Part shown: positions 62,806 through 64,000 of the stretch, piece after piece
Layout: each line of letters starts with the position of its first letter
Position numbering within the stretch: position 1 is the stretch's first letter
Assembly: GCA_964611335.1 (NCBI GenBank)
Contig: CAZSXR010000002.1
Coordinates: 1-64,000 of the forward strand
DNA from: BOG-1112 sp964611335
Lineage (GTDB): Bacteria > Bdellovibrionota_B > Oligoflexia > Oligoflexales > Bog-1112
DNA length: 64,000 nt
Direction: 5' to 3'
Notes under the pieces: model-generated
What the model was told of the DNA's origin: nothing
Database searches by the model: none
Seen by the model: the letters and a program-made list of their open reading frames with translations, nothing else
Made by a program: the position numbers and the translations under genes

Positions 62806-63218
62806 TTCTGAGCATTAAACGGAGCTCCGTAAAAAGGAGGATTCTGATTGATAGGATAAACGGGAGTCGGAGATATCTCTGTATATTGAGTAGGAGGACC
62901 CGAAAATGGATTTTCTTGATCAATGCTCGTTTTCTCAGCATGTATAAATGTACAATAGGGGAATATACAGCCTGAAAATGAAGTTGCTGCAACCGTCGTC
63001 AAAACAACGATTCCTGTAAGGATCACCAATTGAAATCCTATATTCGGAGTATCCGATTTATTGATGATATAAGAAGGTTCATCTCTTTTTTCTTTTAAAG
63101 ACATTTCCGCTTCTTCACTTGGAAAAGAATGATCATCATTCCTTAAGTTTTGAGCGTTCACTTGAACTGGAAGATAAGACACAAGTAAACATACTAAAAG
63201 AGAAGATATATGTTTCAT
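62799..63218 (-). CDS. Signal-peptide plus TM protein, unknown
   Basis: 139 residues: signal peptide to ...VQVNA, a charged segment (QNLRNDDHSFPSEEAE), one membrane helix (~65-85) followed by two Cys (SGCIFPYC), and a Pro/Tyr-rich tail. GAGGA before the ATG. The N terminus AQNL... recalls the 75-residue protein of the upstream gene, 13 bp away, so the two may be a small paralogous pair. Function unknown. Confidence 0.6.
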   Translation of the reverse strand: MKHISSLLVCLLVSYLPVQVNAQNLRNDDHSFPSEEAEMSLKEKRDEPSYIINKSDTPNIGFQLVILTGIVVLTTVAATSFSGCIFPYCTFIHAEKTSIDQENPFSGPPTQYTEISPTPVYPINQNPPFYGAPFNAQNH

Positions 63219-63231
63219 TGTTAGATCCTCA

Positions 63232-63459
63232 TTATTTTTGTTGAGTGTATCTCACAAACATGGTGCTTATAAAAACGCTCAAGAAACAGAGACTCGTTGT
63301 TGCGCCAAGAAAAATTGGGAAATTATCTTTAATTACAACATTAACTGTTGTTTGATTCGTTGTTTCTTGATTTGTGGGATTAAGATCTAAATTTTGAGCA
63401 GCAAGTTGCTGACTAAGTTGTGAGACCAAAAGAAGTGAACTGAGAACAAGTTTCTTCAT
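63232..63459 (-). CDS. Small signal-peptide plus TM protein, unknown
   Basis: 75 residues: signal peptide MKKLVLSSLLLVSQLSQQLA, a short Asn/Thr-rich extracytoplasmic segment (QNLDLNPTNQETTNQTT), one membrane helix (IFLGATTSLCFLSVFISTMF) and a three-residue tail. GGAGGCAAATTGC before the ATG. First gene of a two-gene operon with 62799-63218. Confidence 0.6.
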   Translation of the reverse strand: MKKLVLSSLLLVSQLSQQLAAQNLDLNPTNQETTNQTTVNVVIKDNFPIFLGATTSLCFLSVFISTMFVRYTQQK

Positions 63460-63638
63460 GCAATTTGCCTCCTCGTTTCTTAGAAAACATACAGGCCTAA
63501 GTACTAATTTTGTTTAGATTTTAAGTCCACAATTTAATTTTGATTTTAAAGGGCGACATGAATTGTTTGCGCTTATAGAATTTTAATATTTTATCTAAGA
63601 TAGGATATTCATATAGAGTCTGAAAGAGAGGGAGGTTT

Positions 63639-64000
63639 ATGAAATTAATTTACATTGCCTGTTTTGGACTTCTCGGTGTGTTTTGTAGATATATCATGGG
63701 AATTTTCATTTCAAAAATAATTCCCTACCCGTTTCCATGGGGAACTTTTTTTATAAATCTATTAGGAGCCTTTCTCATCGGAATAATCTATGTATTGGGA
63801 GTCGAACGCAACATGCTGTCTTCCGATCTGCGTGTTGGAATCACAATCGGGTTATTAGGTGGGTTTACTACATTTTCATCATATAGTTTAGAAGCTGTCA
63901 CACTTTTTGAAAGTGGACAGCATTTCTATTCTTTTATCTATTTAAGCATGAGTACGATTTTAGGTTTTTTAAGTACCCTTAGTGGAATGACCCTAGCAAG
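63639..64000 (+). CDS. crcB: CrcB/FluC fluoride channel, N-terminal part
   Basis: Partial gene running off the right edge. ATG 63639 follows GGGAGG. Visible: GLLGVFCRYIMG, PYPFPWGTFFINLLGAFLIG (the Gly-Thr-x-x-x-Asn motif) and GLLGGFTTFSSYSLE (the Phe-box/sodium-site region), all CrcB hallmarks. The family is a dual-topology dimer exporting fluoride. I see no crcB-type riboswitch in 63460-63638. Confidence 0.92.
   Translation, partial: MKLIYIACFGLLGVFCRYIMGIFISKIIPYPFPWGTFFINLLGAFLIGIIYVLGVERNMLSSDLRVGITIGLLGGFTTFSSYSLEAVTLFESGQHFYSFIYLSMSTILGFLSTLSGMTLA

Noticed and set aside
63460..63638. Fluoride riboswitch before crcB
   Set aside because: I looked for the GGCGAUGG...GCC core and pseudoknot partners and found no convincing match; only GGGCGACATG is vaguely similar.

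Overview
The window is bacterial chromosomal DNA of low GC (I did not compute a value) from a Gram-negative organism. It carries an outer-membrane style lipoprotein set, LpoB-type penicillin-binding-protein activators, DapD, a PpiD/SurA-like chaperone, a UDP-sugar branch and a complete rod-shape locus. The many lipoproteins, the orphan serine-rich FG-GAP surface proteins and the gene mix would fit a Bdellovibrionota/Oligoflexia-like or other deeply branching proteobacterial lineage. That placement is inference; no rRNA is present. Both tRNA genes (Ala-GGC, Asn-GTT) encode CCA. No CRISPR array, replication origin, IS transposase or integrase was seen.

Layout. 1-5.5 kb: end of a Gly/His-rich secreted protein, a spectinomycin-phosphotransferase-like kinase of the APH(9) type, then a tight three-gene cluster (beta-CASP RNA hydrolase, AMP-phosphorylase-type enzyme, PRPP synthetase) that could carry RNA nucleotides to PRPP. 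5.5-11.3 kb (minus): giant Ser-rich FG-GAP lipoprotein, NAD kinase, PpiD-like foldase. 11.4-17 kb (plus): mreB-mreC-mreD-mrdA-rodA. 17-19.6 kb (minus): LpoB, a COG3014-like lipoprotein and a small lipoprotein. 19.6-23.6 kb: YggS, leucine dehydrogenase, MnmG.

23.6-28.1 kb is accessory. A HigBA-order toxin-antitoxin pair, two unknown envelope genes, a displaced second copy of the mnmG 3' end, a VapBC pair with a perfect palindromic operator, and an unknown anchored protein lie among two sets of direct repeats (86 bp and 55 bp). This looks like repeated insertion at the mnmG 3' end. 28-45 kb mixes core and unknown genes: a degenerate sensor-like protein, methylmalonyl-CoA epimerase, a second Ser-rich FG-GAP lipoprotein with a 27-bp minisatellite, an FMN-reductase/GNAT fusion, a broken glyoxalase-family gene abutting tRNA-Ala, a VKOR-DsbA fusion, a REC-PilZ protein, an RlmD-like methyltransferase, DapD and a DUF4143 ATPase with palindromic operators.

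45-64 kb: an orphan peptide-binding protein, AroB, a YHS-MauE fusion, glutamine synthetase, tRNA-Asn, a small VKOR protein, a lipoprotein that joins a papain-like region to ankyrin repeats, galE-ugd facing UDP-glucuronate decarboxylase (UDP-glucose to UDP-xylose), an exported M1 aminopeptidase beside a lipoprotein adenosine deaminase, two small signal-peptide/TM proteins, and the start of a CrcB fluoride channel. Where a longer frame had a better internal start, I chose the start with a Shine-Dalgarno match.
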